A stretch of 64,000 nucleotides of DNA from Rhodocollybia butyracea (GCA_015501585.1 JADNRY010000056.1:219938-283937); one strand, 5' to 3'; numbered from the stretch's first letter, positions 12,252 to 24,759 are shown. A program made the numbers and translations. Notes: generated by a model from the sequence alone, not told the origin.

Positions 12252-13777
12252 ATGTGTCGTTTTGTCGTCTACAAAGGAACCTCACCGGTGGAACTATCGC
12301 ATGTATGACCTTGGTTAACACAAAACTTGTATCCTGATTCTATTTCTAGCTTCTTACACGGCCATGTCATTCTATCATCAATCAAGCTTTTGACTCGCGT
12401 CTTCGCGTTGACCGTCGCAGGCCCATGAACGGTGATGGCTTCGGTGTGGGTGAGCATGCACTGTCCTTGTTATTACTCGCCCCATGGTTAACGTACACAG
12501 GCTGGTACGACTCTGTTTACGACGAGGAATCCCACCAACCCTGCATATTTACCTCCGTGACCCCGGTATGCCATTATATTTGCATAATGCTCAAGCTATT
12601 CATTACCTCGCTAGGCTTGGAACAATGCGAACCTAGTCCGGCTAGCGGCCAAGATCAAGTCGCCTCTAGTCTTGTGCGTGAATCCATGCACAACGCCTCT
12701 TAACACACATTAATATTTTGAATCCCAGTGGCCATGTTCGAGCAACCACGACGGGTTCGCTTTCTCTGGACAACTGTCATCCTTTTGTTCATGGTCGACT
12801 GATGGTGAGCAAGCTGCATGACATGTCCAGTGCATAAATTGATTATTATAGTTTATGCATAATGGCGGAATCGCAGAGTTCCAGCTAATCAAAAGAGCTT
12901 TGCAAGCAGATCTGTCTGATGTTGCCTTCAATAAAGTACAGGGGAATACTGGTGAAGCAAGTTCTTTTATCACCTCGGGCTACGTTTCACATCTCCTCAG
13001 ACTCTGAATGGGCTTTCGCGGTGTTCTTGTCAAAGGTGAGTAACAGCAATACAAGGAACACAAAACTGGCCAACTCGTTATGCCTAGCTTCCTGATCCAG
13101 ACGCAAAATCTTTTACTACGGCCCAATTACGGGATGCAATGTTCGAAACGATTGCATCTCTGAACCACTATGCAGAAGAAATCGGTATCACCGAGGTAAC
13201 GTTTTCGTCTATGTTCATCTGCATCAAATCTGACAAAGTCTTCAGCCCAGTCTAATGAATTTTTGTGTCACGGACGGTGAAACGGTTATTGCCACCCGAT
13301 ACGTATCTTCCAAGGTAGATGAAGCCGCGTCGCTATGGTTCTCCTCGGGGACGACATTCCATGAATATGGTGACGTAGGAGGTCATTACAAGATGTCTAA
13401 AGCCGACAAACGAGAAAATATCATTATGGTGAGGTCCTTTCTTTCTCTAGCCCACTGATAATTGACTAACCCCCCTAACTTCTATGCGCAAAGATTGCAA
13501 GTGAGCCTCTCACATTTGAAAGAGGTATGCTCTTCACCTAAAATGCAGTTTCGTTACGCTGACGCTGCTCCTCATAGCTGACTGGATGGAAATCAAGACG
13601 AACAACATGGTCGTGGTTACACCAAAAATGAATCTTCTCCAGATACCCATTATCGACAAGTTCTATGTACCACCATCAGATCCAGCTTCTCTGACTCGTA
13701 CGATAGAGTTTGCGCGAGAGAAAGGGCTTTTAGTTCCTCGTAGTATCGAAATCATGGATGAGCCAGAGTCAGAGTGA
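12252..13777 (+). CDS. DUG3: Class II glutamine amidotransferase of the DUG3 type (glutathione degradation)
   Basis: Dug3 works with Dug2 in the yeast glutathione degradosome that cleaves the gamma-glutamyl bond; the family is cytosolic. Starts MCRFVVYKGTSPVELSH, so removal of Met exposes the N-terminal nucleophile Cys2. Early exons in frame: 12252-12302, 12350-12449, 12501-12565, 12615-12673, 12729-12804. They read CHSIINQAFDSRL, PMNGDGFGVG, PCIFTSVTP and AWNNANLVRLAAKIKSPLV, then TTTGSLSLDNCHPFVHGRLM and FMHNGGIAEF, the Ntn-hydrolase substrate loops. Later exons carry MNFCVTDGETVIATRYVSSK, YKMSKADKRENIIM, IASEPLTFER and MVVVTPKMNLLQIPI. The usual A before HVRA is G here. All parts are continuous in frame with about ten exons. 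Confidence 0.93.
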
Positions 13778-14445
13778 AAAAGTGTGATCTTTGCTGTGAA
13801 AGTTATTCGTTGTCTATCTTGCTACTACGTTATTTATGAGTTTTAATAAATATAATGTTCGATCGTTTGGAGCGGTGACCTTTACATTGAACCGCCATAA
13901 AGCATCCATACATACCCAATGCCATTAGTCTGCCTGTTATGGCTTTGGAATTCGTATTCTATTTGATAGGCTCTCCGGCCCCCTGTAGCAGCCTCTCGAA
14001 TTTAATTCTTTCGTCTAATAATGTTTCTTCCAAACATCCACTCTAACGACTCCATTTCGGTTGGGACCATCACATCTTATGTTAATCCGTTTCTGATTCA
14101 ACCCCTCAACTTGAGAACATATGTTAAGAATATATGATACATGTATTATTTCTGGGAAGACTCTGCCAAAGAGCTCTCGTATCGGAGGCGCAACAGGGCG
14201 CAATGCTAACTTCTGTTGATCCCGGGTTGGTCCATGGATCATTATGAAACGAAGATGTCTATGAAACGAAGATGTCGGTCCTCCGAGGGGGACTTTTCTT
14301 GTCTAGTGAGCTAATCATACTTAAAAGAGGGAAAGAAGGAGTCGATGAGGAAGAGCGCACAGCCTCAGCCTGGGGAAGATCAAAGTTTCACGAAGCTGTT
14401 GCGAAGTGGGGCGGTGAGGCGTCGGAGGTGAACTGAGGATTCAAT

Positions 14446-14500
14446 TTAGGCCTGAAGCAGTCCCCTCTAGGGGTTGATATTGTGAAACAAGAAACCTAGC
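14446..14500. repeat. Dispersed ~50-bp element, copy 1
   Basis: The stretch TTAGGCCTGAAGCAG, then CCCTCTAGGGG, then ACAAGAAACCT recurs at 44394-44450 in the same orientation with a handful of changes. Neither copy is in a recognised gene. Probably the remnant of a small mobile element. Confidence 0.6.
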
Positions 14501-14533
14501 AACATCACTAAATCCGGGGAAACCTTGCCAGGG

Positions 14534-14557
14534 ATTACACCTCTCACCAGGTGTAAT
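14534..14557. repeat. Perfect 9-bp inverted repeat, 6-nt loop
   Basis: ATTACACCT, six bases, then AGGTGTAAT. A third ATTACAC word lies 10 bases downstream. May be a protein-binding palindrome or part of a degenerate element. Confidence 0.55.
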
Positions 14558-16380
14558 AAAGATTACACAGTGGGGTAATGGATTATAATGCAGCTAGCGG
14601 TCGGATAAAATGATTTTCCTCTTATTATGAGTGATTATGGGCGGAACATAATGATTATACCGAGAATACTGACAGCGGTAATCCTGAGAGCAGCCTAAAA
14701 TTGATTGTCATTGCCCTGTAATTCTTCCTCCCAGATGATCTTGCTATATGAGATTCATATCCTCATTATGTCGTCCTTGTATCTCTCTCCAACGCTGAGG
14801 AATGACTTCTGGGTAATGTAATCATATGTATTTTCCTCGTCATGACATAGTAATATTCATAAAGTTTGAGTACTACTAAGGCTGGATTCCAAGAACTTCG
14901 CAACTCGAACTTGTTAACCTTTTTACTCGCGAAATGATTCACTTGCTTGAATCCTTCATTCTTCATAGTAGATTCACCTCTAGTAGCCTCCTTTCCGGTA
15001 AGTAAAAGTATCGCTTTCTTCGCCACAAGCATGCCGCCCTTTGATTAGAAACTCAAACCCAACTCAACCAACCCTTACGATCAAACGGTGAGCCGACCAT
15101 TAGGCTGTCACAGCCCGAAACCACCTAGAGCTCAAGCTCCTATGACTTTGACCTAGACGCAGTATGAGCATGGTCATGAATGATGAGCACGAGTAAGTTT
15201 AAGAGCTTCTGCACCATGATTATACGGTGCTATAAAATGCTACAGTCTTTTAGTACAATAAATGGTCGTTGTATCATACTCGGCTCCGCCTTACAGGGTA
15301 CAGTGCTCCACAGCAGGGACAACTCATCTTATATGCATCAAGATCTGCTTGTCAGTCGCTTGTACTAGCTGTACTCGTTGTAGCTTGTTGTTCCCTCTTG
15401 ACCCTCACGGGTAATAGCAACCGCGTCGATTATTACCCACACAAAATGGTATTTAAACTGGGTTAAATGCTTTTACGCGTTTACATCTTTCTTCCCCACT
15501 TTACTGTCAACGGTTCTAACTTCTGTCAAGTCAACTCAAGATACCCAAGCTCAGGTCATAACTCACCTCAAAATTTACTCGAAGCTCATTCCATCCTAGT
15601 CACGACTACAACCCAGACTGCTGAGCAATCCAATGCAGTTCCCTCAATGTTTTCTTTCGCTGCTCCAAGCCAATACGGCTCAAGGTTCTTCAAGTTGATT
15701 TCAAAATTCAAGCACTGCAGCCTCGTACTTTAGCCCTCTCGTTATGTCCCCATATACCTACTATAGTAGTAGTAATTAACTTATATGTATCGTTTGGAAT
15801 AAAATGTGTTACTGCTCAATTGAATTCATGGATGGTTACCAGTTAATAATGCGACGAAAGCGACCAGAAAAAGCTGCCTGCCAGCTCTAACCTGATAATT
15901 TGTTCAATCGCATATAAATATTCTCTCCCGTTACGATGCAGTATAAGTATTTTTACTCACTACAATGCAGACAGAAGGGTGATGCATGTATGGCAAATGA
16001 AGGACATAGTTATCATCTTTTGATAATATGACAGTAATCATTTTCGAATTTGGGCTAAGCGTTTAATGCATTATAATCAATTGTCAAATGCTTAGCACCA
16101 TTATCAGGACATTATCTCGGTTACGGCTGACCGCCAGTGAGTTCTCCAGATCATAATCAAATATGATAACTCTCGAGATTTAGTGATGAACGTCAACCTC
16201 TTAAGAGCTTGATTATCAGGCCCGACTAGAGCGGCTCTATTCACACTTGTCCCCTACCATGAAGACCTCGCTCATTAAGACCTCGCTTCAGACACTTTCC
16301 CTTTCCACTCTTTTCATCCCAAATAAACCCGAGATATATCTGAAGCATGAAGCATAGTCAGCGTAAATGCTCAGAGCACC

Positions 16381-16999
16381 TTGACAATTTTCGCTCTCCT
16401 GCCTGCGGACACCAGTGGCCTCATATTCCCTACTCCAGTTTCAGTATGGGTCGACCCTATTGGAACGGCGTCCGATGGCAGCGAAACAACATTCGTTTAT
16501 CACGAGATCGATAGTGGGGATGCTGGTTTGTTCGGTGGATTTGGAACTGGAACGACGAGTGTAACCACATATAGGTTGCGAATTCCCGTTAGGCTACATG
16601 TATCCTGAAATTTTTTTCTCGTTAGCCTTTACTATGATTGCGTCTGCTTCTGGATTCAGACAGCCCGATTTAGCTCTCACGAGTTTTGACTGTTCCTTGG
16701 AATCCCCCTCCACTGGAGGGTGTGTATACGCAGCCCTGGATGATGAAACTGGGACTTCGATAGACACGGTGACAGAGACAGGATTACAGGTCTCCTTCAT
16801 CGAGATTCCCATCTCTGCTCCGACTCAGACAGCTGGTAGTACCCCCAGCGAGTCTGGATCAGGCACTGGGTCCGCAACAGGTAGTGATAGCGCACATTCC
16901 ACGGGTAACCCCCAAAATGGAGCAGCTTCAATTTTGAGTCAGCTCAACCCGCGGCTCTTTGTATTTATTGGGTTGGTTGGATTTTCTTTGGTGTACTAG
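16381..16999 (+). CDS. GPI-anchor-like small surface/secreted protein (5' end unresolved)
   Basis: Two coding pieces, 16381 to about 16557 (TPVSVWVDPIGTASDGSETT) and about 16626-16999 (FTMIASASGFRQPDLALTSF). They join in frame if the donor GTGTAA at 16558 is used with an acceptor just before 16626. The product ends in a Ser/Gly/Thr-rich linker (SESGSGTGSATGSDSAHSTG) and a hydrophobic tail, LFVFIGLVGFSLVY, the layout of a GPI-anchor signal. This pattern (conserved short beta-rich domain with two Cys, Ser-rich linker, anchor signal) is common in cell-wall proteins of Agaricomycetes; function unknown. I could not find an ATG with a signal peptide in frame, so the 5' exon is either missed or lost. 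Confidence 0.55.
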
Positions 17000-17135
17000 A
17001 GCTTCCCGGTAATATTAATGGGTACCTGAACGCGTTGTCAGCCACTTTCTGTGTATTCATCGAGGTTGGATTTTCTTTGCCAGTATACTAGAGCTTCCCA
17101 GCGATATCAATAGCCTGTACCCGAACGTGTTGTCC
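16963..17135. repeat. Imperfect ~90-bp tandem duplication across the gene 3' end
   Basis: The words GGTTGGATTTTCTTTG and TACTAGAGCTTCCC, followed by an AACGxGTTGTC block, occur at 16974-17040 and again at 17066-17133. The first copy contains the end and stop codon of the GPI-anchor-like gene, the second is untranslated. Confidence 0.7.
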
Positions 17136-18057
17136 TCAAGTTAATCTCCCTAAATGGTAGTACACTTACCAAATTAAGTGAGCGTCTACTAGGAGAAGCG
17201 CTTCAGGAAAACATGCCCTTGGCAAGTCGCGACCGTGCTCAGAATTTAGAACAGGGAATTCTCGTTACTTGACTCAAGCTTCCGTTTACACCTAGTGGTG
17301 GTGTATACTTCGTCGAAATCCTAATCTCTCTCTTGCGTATAAGCCCAATCTTGGTTACACAGTGGGACATGTAACACTCACATTGGGATGTGTGTTCGAT
17401 ACACACCAATATTCTTGTTCCTACCTCTGTCATGGATGATTTGAGGTTCAAACGGACCCAAAGGTTGTAGGTACCATGTTTTGGGAGGCTGTACAACGCT
17501 GCTTAATTGCGAGCTTGTCCTCTTGTGGCAAACGACAGTGCAGGGGTATGGCAAAGCTGATTAGGTATGAGATGGACGGATATAGGTAAGAAATCGATGC
17601 CTAAGGTGTGATTCAGAATCCTGTGTGATAACCTCTACGCTAGCGGAATCTATATCTCCTAGTTTCAAGAATGAATGAAGGAAACTGGCCTGTACAAGAC
17701 GGAGTAGTCGCGGAAACTCATCGGCGTCGGAGACAAGCAGAGTCCGTATCGAAAATCTAGATAGCCTTTTCTAGATACCCTAATACTCGCCAGTAGGAAT
17801 TTTTGTTCTTTCTCTTCTTATAAATCTCCGAAAGACGCCCAGGCCGAGTCATGACTGAATACAAAATGTCAGTGCCGAGCTAGCTCTTTTGACCATCCTT
17901 TCACAATTCATGGTCAAATCTCGGATTAGTTATTGTAGTCTCACCAGCGGTGTCAAAGCTTTCGAGAGTTGAGATTCAATAATTTAAAGACTTGTTACAC
18001 CAGACTTACGATAAGTACTGCTAATAGATAAAGTGTGTTACGTCGATACGTGTCTGT
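17136..18057. other. Intergenic stretch, nothing recognised
   Basis: About 900 bases without a supported gene. One minus-strand ORF (17239-17496) is short and motif-free. The right part is the 3' flank of the dehydrogenase. Confidence 0.45.
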
Positions 18058-19403
18058 TCAAGGTTTAATGGCAATCTTCAAAGCCCCCCGGCTGTTCATC
18101 TTGTCCAAGGCGTCTTGGTAGTCGGCCAACTTGAATGTGTCTGTAACCATTCCTTTCACTCTCACCTTCCCAGAATCAAGGTAAGCAACCGCCCTCGGGA
18201 AACAGTATGTCTGGGAAAATGAGCCGATAATCTAAGTAAGGAGATTAAGATTGAAAGGAATGAAACAGAGCGATAAGAACTAACCCTAATCTCATCGCCA
18301 AAAATCTTGGACGGCGGCCAGTGAACAAGCGCTTTGTTCTCATAAACACCGTAGATCATCAACGTTCCTCCCCTCCTCACATAATTGATGCTCTCATTCG
18401 CGAGTTTCTCGACACCAGTCGCTTCTACGACAACGTCGAAGCCGTAAGGATTATCATCCTTAAGTTTCTTCCACTGTGCTTCCGGATTCTGTCTGTCGAG
18501 TTCGATGTACTCGTCACCCGCGTCGAGATCCTTGGCGATGTCCATCTTGATACCCTTGTTAGCGGCAATAACTACTCGCGAGGCGCCGTTGAGCTTGAGA
18601 AGCTGAGCGAGAATGAGACCCGTAGGTCCGGCACCCAAAAGCAAGACTTCAATTCCGACGGGAGGGTTGAGTTTATCGAGACCATGGATTGCGCAGGCAG
18701 CAGGCTCGAGAAGAGTAGCATCTTCATCAGACATGTTTTTGATTTTGTATAGCTTTCTTTGTGGGCTGAGAATCGAAGGTTAAAAAGGTTCATCTAAAAG
18801 TAAATACACCTACTAGACAATGTATTCGGCAAATCCACCTTGCACTGTCACACCGCGGGCGTTGAAATTCTCGCACATCAGAGATTGTCCACGTCTGCAG
18901 TAGAAACAGTTGTCGCACTATAGACAATTATAAGAAACGGATCGCGAGTTACTGAAATCGAAACCACATACAGTTAGTCCCACGTCAGCTGCACAGCGGT
19001 CGCCTTCTTCGAAACCCTTGACATTCTTACCCATCTGGACGACGGTGCCAACGGCTTCATGTCCAGGGATAAGTGGAAATTTGGAGATGAATTCGCCTGA
19101 ATGTTATTTAGATCTCGGTGTCGTTAAGGATGTAAGGACAGCAGCACCTTCGTGAATGTGACCATCAGTGCCGCAAACACCACAACAGGACACTTTACAG
19201 AGAGATTAGCCGGATAAATATCGCGTGAGGCGAATATGTGCTTGCCTTTCAAGAGAATATCATCGTCTCCGACTTTGGGGATCGGTACGTCCTTGATAGA
19301 GAAGTCTCTTGGCTGTATAGAACAATGAGATCTATGAGTTTTAAAAGACAAACATGCTACTTACCGCATTGTACCAGAGTGCTTTCATAGTTCCTTCAGG
19401 CAT
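18058..19403 (-). CDS. Zinc-dependent medium-chain alcohol/polyol dehydrogenase
   Basis: NAD(P)-dependent oxidation of an alcohol, most like the polyol (arabinitol/sorbitol) branch of the family; the substrate is inference. Starts [13 protein letters not shown]. Catalytic zinc region: [14 protein letters not shown] and [20 protein letters not shown]; structural zinc lobe with four cysteines: [15 protein letters not shown]. Nucleotide-binding loop [20 protein letters not shown] with GxGxxG. C-terminal exon [20 protein letters not shown] ending LKIAIKP with TGA at 18060-18058. Several short introns; pieces are continuous. All motif residues expected for activity are present. Upstream neighbour on the same strand is the Ile-tRNA synthetase; no functional link is evident. 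Confidence 0.9.
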
Positions 19404-20051
19404 GGTGATAATTGGAAAGATAAGTTACTTGGAGATGGAGATTTCGTTCAGACTTTATAGCGTCATGGGTTATCACGACGTCATAATTCATTTTGAATTC
19501 CGTTTTGGTGCCCCTTGATTCGGCCCGGTGCAAAACCTCTTATTTTTGGGCCGTTCCGAATACCGGCGCCCGATTGTCCTCATTGGGCCCTCCTTTCTAT
19601 AGTACTATAGCAGCTTATATAGCAGTCAAGCTTTCCAGTAAGTACCAAAGTATTGGCGGAAAAATTAACCGGCTCGCACATATGAAGACATATGACCGCA
19701 TAGAAATCTATGGAAATCAGCTCAAGATGAAATCAGAATTTTACGAACAGATAACTTGTGGAAGGTTAAGTAAAGTATCTCCACAACAGCCGTCCTTGCC
19801 GGAGCACTTTCCCGTATCGAGGGCAAAGGCCTCATGTCTGCACATGCACACCGCCACAGCAGCACAGGATAGATTTAACCAGATACTGAAATCCTCTCGC
19901 GGCTGCTACATTCTCCCCCCATATCACACAGCCCCATGCGCTCGTCCCATGGTTCTATTAGTGTTCTATCCCACATTCGGACACTCAATACATGAAAAGA
20001 GAAACTATTTATACTCGGAGCAGCGAATAAGAATGTTTTCTCAGTCGGAGG
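19404..20051. other. Intergenic stretch between dehydrogenase promoter and IleRS 3' end
   Basis: A plus-strand reading frame of 190 codons (19493-20065) is open but without motifs, and it overlaps the last bases of the IleRS gene; I consider it chance. The part near 19404 should contain the dehydrogenase promoter. Confidence 0.45.
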
Positions 20052-23000
20052 CTACGACAAGTTGATAACCTCTGCACATCTCGCACACGTCCTCTCTTCT
20101 TCAAGCCTAGTGAATGTCCAGCATCTAGGGCATTTTGCCGATAAAGCAGGCCGGACGCGTATCCCCAGCGCTATATCGATAGAAGAAAAGAATCAATTAG
20201 CTCACGAGTTGGGGACATCGTTCAAACATACCCGAATCGTTTCCAAGTTCCAACGACTCTGTATAAACCCACTCTAACTGTTCTGTCCCGCTCCCAAGAG
20301 AACCTTCGTCAATCAAGGACGCGTCGGATGTGATGAAAAGGGTTTTAAGGATTTGCTCTGCAAACGAGGATCAAGTCAATCGAAAGGAAATGGCAAAAAA
20401 CTCTCATACCTTCCCGTCTTAGCAACTCGACAAGAGGATAGTCCCACCCGTCATCGGGCACAAGAATGTCGACTTGTGCCTCCAGAGAGCTTTTAACCCG
20501 CCTATTATCAATGTTCAGATTCAGCAAGGAAAATCACAGTGAAACAAACATACTTGTCTCTTCTCGCTTCTTCTAGTAAACTGAGCACGGCTTTTCTTAC
20601 CTTGAGCAACGAATGCATGTCCTTTGCCACTCTCGAGTCTTCCCATTCTGGGTTCTATGGAACGGTGTAATTACTACAAAGTAACCGTGAAGGACAACTT
20701 GCCAGAGGTTTCCATGTATTTTCGAAGAAAGACTTGGTCTTTGAGCCTATATGGGACCTGTGTTCATGGATTTCCTCCGCCAAATGAGGCAGAATGGGTC
20801 CGATGATCGAGGTTGTAGTGTTTAAGATCTGGTAGAGCTGTTAGCGTATAGCTTTACTTCAGCCAGCAACTCAAGCAAACCTTGTCCAAAACCGTGACAA
20901 CTGCTCTTCTTTCATTACTGTGGACGGAATCGGCGTAGAGACAATCCTTGGTAATGTCGAAATACAACGAGGAAAGGGTAACGTTGGCAAAGTTTACCAG
21001 TGCAGTGGTCACTAAGTAGCATTGACATATTAGTTTCGCTAACTGGCCAGCTGAAAGTAGGAGCGCCATACCTTTCGCAAAATCGTATTCCTCATATCCT
21101 TTCAGCGCAGTGTTTTCCAACGTGTATAGTTCATGCATAACGAATCGCTCGATTAAACCCATCTCTTTCCTCTCAACTGGCCGGAGCTCTTGAATATTTC
21201 CGATATTTCCAAGCATGAATCTCGCGGAATTGCGGATTTTGCGGATAGCTTCGGCAGTTTGGGTCAGTGAGGTACGGCCAATGGACATGTCGTTCTTGTA
21301 TTCAACAGAGGCAACCCAGAGGCGGAGAAGATCTGCGCCGTAGGCAGGATCTTTGTTCTTGTCCTGTAAGTGAGAAAGTCACCAAGTGGGTCGAAATGAG
21401 GGGATGTTAAACACTTACTGCTCCCCCCAGAACAATCGTCAACGGGCTCACGATATTCCCTAGTGACTTGCTCATCTTTTTACCCTTTTCATCCAAGACC
21501 ATCCCATGTGTGATCAGCGTACCATAAGGGCTTTCAGGCTTGGAATCCTCGACCGAAGCAGACGCTACTGCGGTCAAAAGCTGACTCTGAAACCAGCCCC
21601 GATGTTGATCTGAACCCTCTAGGCAGACATCCGCCCGCTTTCCCCCAGCGGAGGAAGGAGGATCCAGCATAGACCATGAAGTCCCACTATCAAACCACAC
21701 ATCCATCGTATCCGTAGATTTCTGCCAGTCTCCTATCTGGTTTGAGGTCATTCCGGGAGGAATAAAATCCTCCACTGGTCCTTCCCACCAATGCTTGACA
21801 CCCTTTTCTTCCAATACACCTATGATATGATGGATCGATTGGCCGTCGAGCACAGCATCACCAGTTTTTGTGTTGATAAGTGCAGGGATGGGGACTCCCC
21901 AGACGCGCTGTCGGGATATACACCATTCAGAGCGGGATTGGACGAAGGATTCGAGACGATTGCGAGCTTGAGTAGCCGTTAGACGACTACTAGAAGAGGA
22001 CTGAAAAATGCGGGCATACATTGGTCTGGATAGAACTGAACATCCTCCAAAGCCTGCAAAGCATCGCCCTTGATTTGGTCAAGGTTAGCAAACCATTGCG
22101 ACGTGGCGCTATGGAAGGATTCAGTATCAAATCTAACCCAACATGGAAGGAAAACGCACGTAACGATAATGGGCTTATCAGTTTTCCAATCGTATGGATA
22201 GCGGTGCGTAAATCTCTTGATACAAACTAGCTTTCCCGCTTGCTTCAAAAGCTCAACAATGGCCCGAGAACCTTCTTCTAAAACAGGTTTACCGATGAGC
22301 TTTAGAGCCACAGCAGGTCCAACAGCGTCGGCAACCTTGTCAGAAAATAATCCTTCGTTGACGTGGCAAACCAAGGTAGCTGAGTCAAGATTCTCCGACG
22401 ACAAGTGACCATTAGAACGGAAGAGCTTATAATCTTCATCTCCGTGAGCAGGAGCACAGTGCACTAGTCCGGTGCCGGAATCTGAAGTGACATGCAAGGA
22501 CGACAGGATGCGCATCACGGGAAGCTCAGAGTCAAGTAAAGAAGAGAAGATAGGATGATATTGTAACCCGAATAATTTGGTGCCTACACAAAACCTAAGT
22601 CAAAAAGAACGTAGGAGTGAGCAGGGCAAAAGATACCTTGGAATTCGCTGATTATTTCTGTTGCCCCCAGAATATCTTGAAGAGCTTCGAGTCGACTTTG
22701 GGCAACCACCGCCAAAGATGAATCATCTAATCGACGAAGTAGCACATAAGTCATATCAGGATTTACTGCAATACCCTGTGACAGTTTCCCAGTCAGCGTT
22801 AATCCAATTGATAACACGAGGTTTATACCATGTTCGCAGTCAGTGTCCAAGGTGTTGTGGTCCAAACAAGCAGTCGAATAGGTGTCTGAGTTGCATCTTT
22901 CAGTAGTGATTCAGCAGACCGCATGTCTAAATCGAATGCGACATATACAGAATGAGATACATGGTTATCCTTATATACCAGCTCGGCTTCCGCCAAGGCA

Positions 23001-23893
23001 GAGCGAGACGAAGGCGAATAGTGAACAGGACGATACCGCCTATGAATGAGCCCTACATATCTCTATTAGTGCAAATTCGAAAAACACTATGACCCATCGG
23101 CAAACCTTTATTCACTATTTTTCAAAGATCCTTAATTGCCTTATCTCATAGCTGTGATCCAATGTGCGATACGTAGACTCGCTGCTGTCCCAGTTGGCCA
23201 TAATACCAAAGTTACGGAACTGTTCCTTCTGGGAGGCGATCTCCCGAATGGCTACGGCATGAGCAGCTTCGCGTATAATTGAGGGAGAAACGGTAGATGA
23301 ATCTTTCTTGGCGGATTTTAGAAAGAGCGTGGAGGCGAAGGGCTACACGTACCCCGAGCTCCTGTAGAGCTTTATTTTCAATGGGTAGACCATGACAGTC
23401 CCAACCCGAATATAACTGGAGAAAACGATATCTGTATTTCAGCTGTTCCAAAGCAAATCAAGAGACGTACTGTACTTTTCTTCCTTTCAACAACGCAAAA
23501 CGGTTGATTATATCCTTCAGAATCTTGTTCAAAGCATGTCCTACGCGATTTACCAGTCATGAAACGCGTCAAACACGAAATAAATTTGAGTTCACCGATA
23601 TGCAAATCTCCATTGGCATACGGCGGACCATCGTGAAATACGAATTCTGGTCCATTGACATTTTCACGCTAAAGTCTCCGGTCAAAAGAGAGTATGATTC
23701 GACTAGATAAGTCCAACCTGCCACTTATACAACTCTTCACAAGTCCGTGACTGGTACAAGGCTTCATTCTTGGTCGGTCTGGGCGAAGAGGAAATGCAGT
23801 CTTCGGAAGAGATAAAGTGTCTGAAAATGCCTTCGAATCTAGGGGTACAGTGCTGAAAGCCCGCGATAAACGAGCTACAGCATTTCTGAGCAT
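20052..23893 (-). CDS. ISM1: Isoleucyl-tRNA synthetase, mitochondrial
   Basis: Charges mitochondrial tRNA-Ile. N-terminal presequence-like [20 protein letters not shown]. Class I signature: [17 protein letters not shown] joined to the HALNKIL-type block gives the HIGH motif; [20 protein letters not shown] follows. Editing domain pieces ([19 protein letters not shown]), [18 protein letters not shown], and [17 protein letters not shown] (KMSKS). The last exon, reached through an intron with donor GTATGT near 20250, ends in a zinc finger, [20 protein letters not shown], as in bacterial-type IleRS. One defect: in exon 1 near 23780 the frame shifts by one base (FPLRP, then [20 protein letters not shown] in the next frame), apparently a C lost from a C run. 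The remainder is well preserved, so a sequence error is likelier than gene death. Confidence 0.92.
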
Positions 23894-23957
23894 GAAAAGT
23901 GGAATGAGAAAATTAGCGCCCAGTGTCTTCTTGTGTTCGAACCTTCATTGTTGCCGT
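23894..23957. promoter_or_regulatory. 64-bp shared upstream region of IleRS and dephospho-CoA kinase
   Basis: Only 64 bp separate the two divergent start codons proposed here. Both leaders and core promoters must overlap or extend into the opposite gene. No TATA box is evident. Depends on the inferred start at 23958. Confidence 0.5.
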
Positions 23958-24715
23958 ATGTTGGGTACTTTTGTCCCTCAGGTTATTGATCTTGACTTAT
24001 AATGCCCATTAGTTGTCGGTCTTACAGGCGGCATCGCTACTGGAAGTCCACAGTTTCCCAACTTCTCAAAGAGCGAAATGTCCCTATTATCGACGCCGAT
24101 GTTATTGCCCGCCAAGTTGTTGAGCCTGGCTCGTCAGGACTAGCAAAGATAGTCAAGACATTCGGAAAAGGTGTTCTTCTTCCCGACGGGTCCTTGGACC
24201 GCAAGGCCTTTGGCTCTATCATCTTCAGCGACGCACAGAAGCGAAAACAGCTCAACGCTATTGTACACCCAGCAGTCAGACGGGCAATGCTCTGGGGCGT
24301 AATCAAATGCTGGCTGAAAGGAGAGAGGTTTTGTGTACTGGATGTGCCGCTGCTCATTGAGGGCCCTTTGTGGAAGTTGGTATACAAAGTTGTGCTTGTA
24401 TATTGGTACGCATTTCATTGATACACCGATACTATATACCAATTTTCATTTAGCCCTTCAGACATTCAACTGCAACGACTTATGCTTCGTGATAACTCCT
24501 CGGTTGAAGATGCTTCTGCACGATTGAACTCTCAAATTCCCATTGACGACAAACTGGCTTATGCCGACGAGCGGATAGACAATTCCAAAGGCGTTGAAGA
24601 GCTTAGCAACAAGGTCGATGCGTTCGTCGCAAAACTCAGGACAGAAGCCGGCTGGAGTTGGCTTGTTAGCTGGCTGATACCGCCATATGGGTCGTCTCTG
24701 CCGCATGCATCCTAG
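23958..24715 (+). CDS. CAB5: Dephospho-CoA kinase (two apparent single-base frame breaks)
   Basis: Last step of coenzyme A synthesis: phosphorylates dephospho-CoA. The start ATG TTG G at 23958 joins across a 48-bp intron (23965-24012) to give MLVVGLTGGIATG, the family's opening. Inside the Walker A loop (about 24042) one A is missing: frame one ends GGIATG, the next frame continues KSTVSQLLKERNVPIIDADV. Further on: SSGLAKIVKTFGKGVLLPDG, LNAIVHPAVRRAM, CVLDVPLLIEGPLWKLV and, after an intron with donor GTACGC, PSDIQLQRLMLRDN. At the C-terminus the frame stops at 24715, but a one-base shift near 24690 would give a hydrophobic tail IWVVSAACILAWRAVWR ending at 24759, resembling fungal relatives with a membrane tail. 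Coordinates follow the visible stop. Confidence 0.88.
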
Positions 24716-24759
24716 CCTGGCGTGCCGTCTGGCGGTCGCAAAAGAGGAAGCAAAAGTGA

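Larger units (their letters stand above)
13778..16250. other. Gene-free AT-rich stretch
   Basis: No coding region supported. Contains a hairpin (14534-14557) and one copy of a ~50-bp element that recurs near 44.4 kb. Some hundred bases (14.5-14.7 kb) are rich in GATTA/TAATC words. Small ORFs (14015-14242 minus, 14766-15032 minus, 15467-15733 plus) have no family resemblance. Confidence 0.5.

Noticed and set aside
19493..20065. 190-codon plus-strand ORF
   Set aside because: No domain, no family resemblance, and its end overlaps the zinc-finger exon of IleRS on the other strand.
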